This document shows, one piece after another, positions 63,015 to 64,000 of a stretch of DNA of 64,000 bases (position 1 is its first letter; the number at the start of each line of letters is the position of its first letter). The notes under the pieces were generated by a model, which was not told the origin of the DNA, ran no database searches, and worked only from the letters and a program-made list of their open reading frames with translations. The DNA comes from AP-15 sp963774345. GTDB lineage: Bacteria; Pseudomonadota; Alphaproteobacteria; ATCC43930; CGMCC-115725. The position numbers and the translations under genes were made by a program. Location of the stretch: the NCBI GenBank assembly GCA_963774345.1, contig CAVZFB010000031.1, positions 62,001-126,000 of the forward strand, read 5' to 3'.

Positions 63015-63407
63015 TCAGTTGGGCTCCGACAAGGTCACCTGGATAAGATTGACCAGACGGCTGGCGGCAAAGGGTTTGTCCACGATTTTGTTCACGCCGA
63101 GGCTAGCGGCGCGCTCCCTCGTGCTTGTGTCAAGCCGACCCGAGATCAGAATTACCGGCAGCCGAATGCCTTCTCGCCGCAGATGGTCGACAACATCGAA
63201 ACCACTCATACCAGGCATCTGCTGGTCGATGACCAGGCAACCCGCCCTGCTAACCCGATCATCGGCAAGAAAATCGGCTCCCGACCCGTATGATTGCACG
63301 CCGAACCCGAAGCTTTCGAGCAATGCCTTTAGTGAATCGGCCACCGCCTCGTCATCATCGACGATGCAAATACGCTCGGGTGGGCGGCGTTCCCAAGAAA
63401 CCGGCAT
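63015..63407 (-). CDS. stand-alone response regulator receiver
   Basis: A 130-residue single receiver domain: ICIVDDDEAVADSLKALLES, the phospho-acceptor aspartate in AGCLVIDQQMPGMSGFDVVD, VILISGRLDTSTRERAASLG and VDKPFAASRLVNLIQ. No output domain. Its FixJ-like sequence and position beside the FixL-like kinase suggest it competes for or relays phosphoryl groups. The start at 63407 follows GAGG; a FixK-type site lies 53 bases upstream. Confidence 0.87.
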   Translation of the reverse strand: MPVSWERRPPERICIVDDDEAVADSLKALLESFGFGVQSYGSGADFLADDRVSRAGCLVIDQQMPGMSGFDVVDHLRREGIRLPVILISGRLDTSTRERAASLGVNKIVDKPFAASRLVNLIQVTLSEPN

Positions 63408-63459
63408 GCTGACCTCGTCGTGAATAGCCCGAATCTGATCCGGGTTCGAATAGTGCGCA

Positions 63460-63473
63460 CTGACCTGGATCAA
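63460..63473. promoter_or_regulatory. FNR/FixK-type site upstream of the receiver gene
   Basis: CTGACCTGGATCAA, nine of ten positions when TTGAC is allowed as left arm, 53-66 bases from the start codon. Confidence 0.5.
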
Positions 63474-63614
63474 TGGTTACGGCAACCCGTCCATCTCGCC
63501 CATCACGACAGGCCCGTTGCTGAGCAGGGAGTTTGGTCACCGATCCGGATAGCGGCGCCGGCTGATCGCCCGCAGCGAGAGATGGCCGCAATGCCCGCTG
63601 TGGTAGCCGCACAC

Positions 63615-63929
63615 TCAGCGAAATGTGCTTATGTAAGCGATCAACTCGTCGATTTCGGTCCGCGTCAGTGACAGATCCGGCATGGCACCGTGCGGATGCG
63701 ACAGAAAAGCCCGAAGCTGGTCAGCGGTCAACCCACTGTGCGCGATCATCTGGAAGCTGGGCGGACCTTGCGGAACGGGGCCAGCGGAATTATTGCCGAT
63801 GACGTGGCAATTGGCGCACCATTGCCGAGCGAGCTGCGCGCCGTTGTCGGCGGCGGCCCGGGCCGGATGAGCATAACCCAATGCGAGCATCAGAAAGATC
63901 AACGTGGTGCCGAGCCGTCTGTCGAACAC
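63615..63929 (-). CDS. small periplasmic c-type cytochrome
   Basis: A 104-residue class I cytochrome c. A signal peptide (VFDRRLGTTLIFLMLALGYA..ARA) precedes the haem site WCANCHVIG. The axial methionine is probably in GAMPDLSLTRTEIDEL, and the C-terminal helix LIAYISTF closes the fold. I start at the GTG at 63929 because it directly precedes the signal peptide and has AAGGG upstream; codons further up look non-coding. It could donate electrons to a terminal oxidase or another periplasmic partner. Confidence 0.8.
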   Translation of the reverse strand: MFDRRLGTTLIFLMLALGYAHPARAAADNGAQLARQWCANCHVIGNNSAGPVPQGPPSFQMIAHSGLTADQLRAFLSHPHGAMPDLSLTRTEIDELIAYISTFR

Positions 63930-64000
63930 TGTGGTGCACCCTTTCCTCTTGTCGCGATAGCCAGCGATTTTTTGGGCTATTATAGGCGCCGGTTGCATCA

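Overview
The window is high-GC chromosomal DNA from an alphaproteobacterium. A GcrA cell-cycle regulator, FixL/FixJ-type oxygen signalling proteins and several small protein families typical of soil Hyphomicrobiales-like and Rhodospirillales-like genomes point there; I cannot place it more precisely. There is no rRNA, no CRISPR array and one tRNA gene, tRNA-Gly(CCC).

Left part (0-23 kb). It opens with the 3' end of a pseudouridine synthase gene overlapping rsmD. Next comes a divergent locus carrying a complete D-erythronate route to dihydroxyacetone phosphate (denD, otnI on one strand; otnK, otnC and an M81 peptidase on the other). Then follow a TauE/SafE exporter, nadA-nadC with a palindromic operator candidate, a methyltransferase, a dienelactone hydrolase, a frameshifted cupin gene, the tRNA, an SDR, a universal stress protein, gcrA with a strongly structured leader, a CO-dehydrogenase-like large subunit with coxD- and coxE-like partners, a SET protein, tatA, a serine hydrolase and an unrecognised protein with a possible metal site.

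Middle part (23-48 kb). A minus-strand group (HMG-CoA lyase, AtzG-like, amidase, sulfurtransferase, GNAT) carries many one-base frameshifts. A 4.6-kb segment with a TPR protein, a small membrane protein and an outer-membrane beta-barrel protein lies between two copies of the thiolase-gene start and looks inserted. Beyond it are thiolase, an NDH-2-like flavoprotein, nitroreductase, an NHL-repeat protein, a class I aldolase, thiE, an internally deleted DMT transporter and an acyl-CoA dehydrogenase. A second small accessory segment is bracketed by 140-bp direct repeats. A Lon-like protease gene and a stress-protein gene follow.

Right part (47-64 kb). A decayed integrase module is followed by what looks like a low-oxygen and stress regulon: small heat-shock proteins, a CBS protein, FixJ, a universal stress protein, a group 3b-type NADP-linked [NiFe] hydrogenase operon with its endopeptidase and a short HypA-like protein, a FixL-like kinase with two haem-type PAS domains, a stand-alone receiver and a c-type cytochrome. 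Eight TTGAT-N4-ATCAA-like sites between 47.4 and 63.5 kb suggest common control by an FNR/FixK-type regulator, whose gene is not in the window.

About a dozen genes are broken by one- or two-base indels. Many long genes are intact, so either local sequence errors or real decay is possible; I flag each case.
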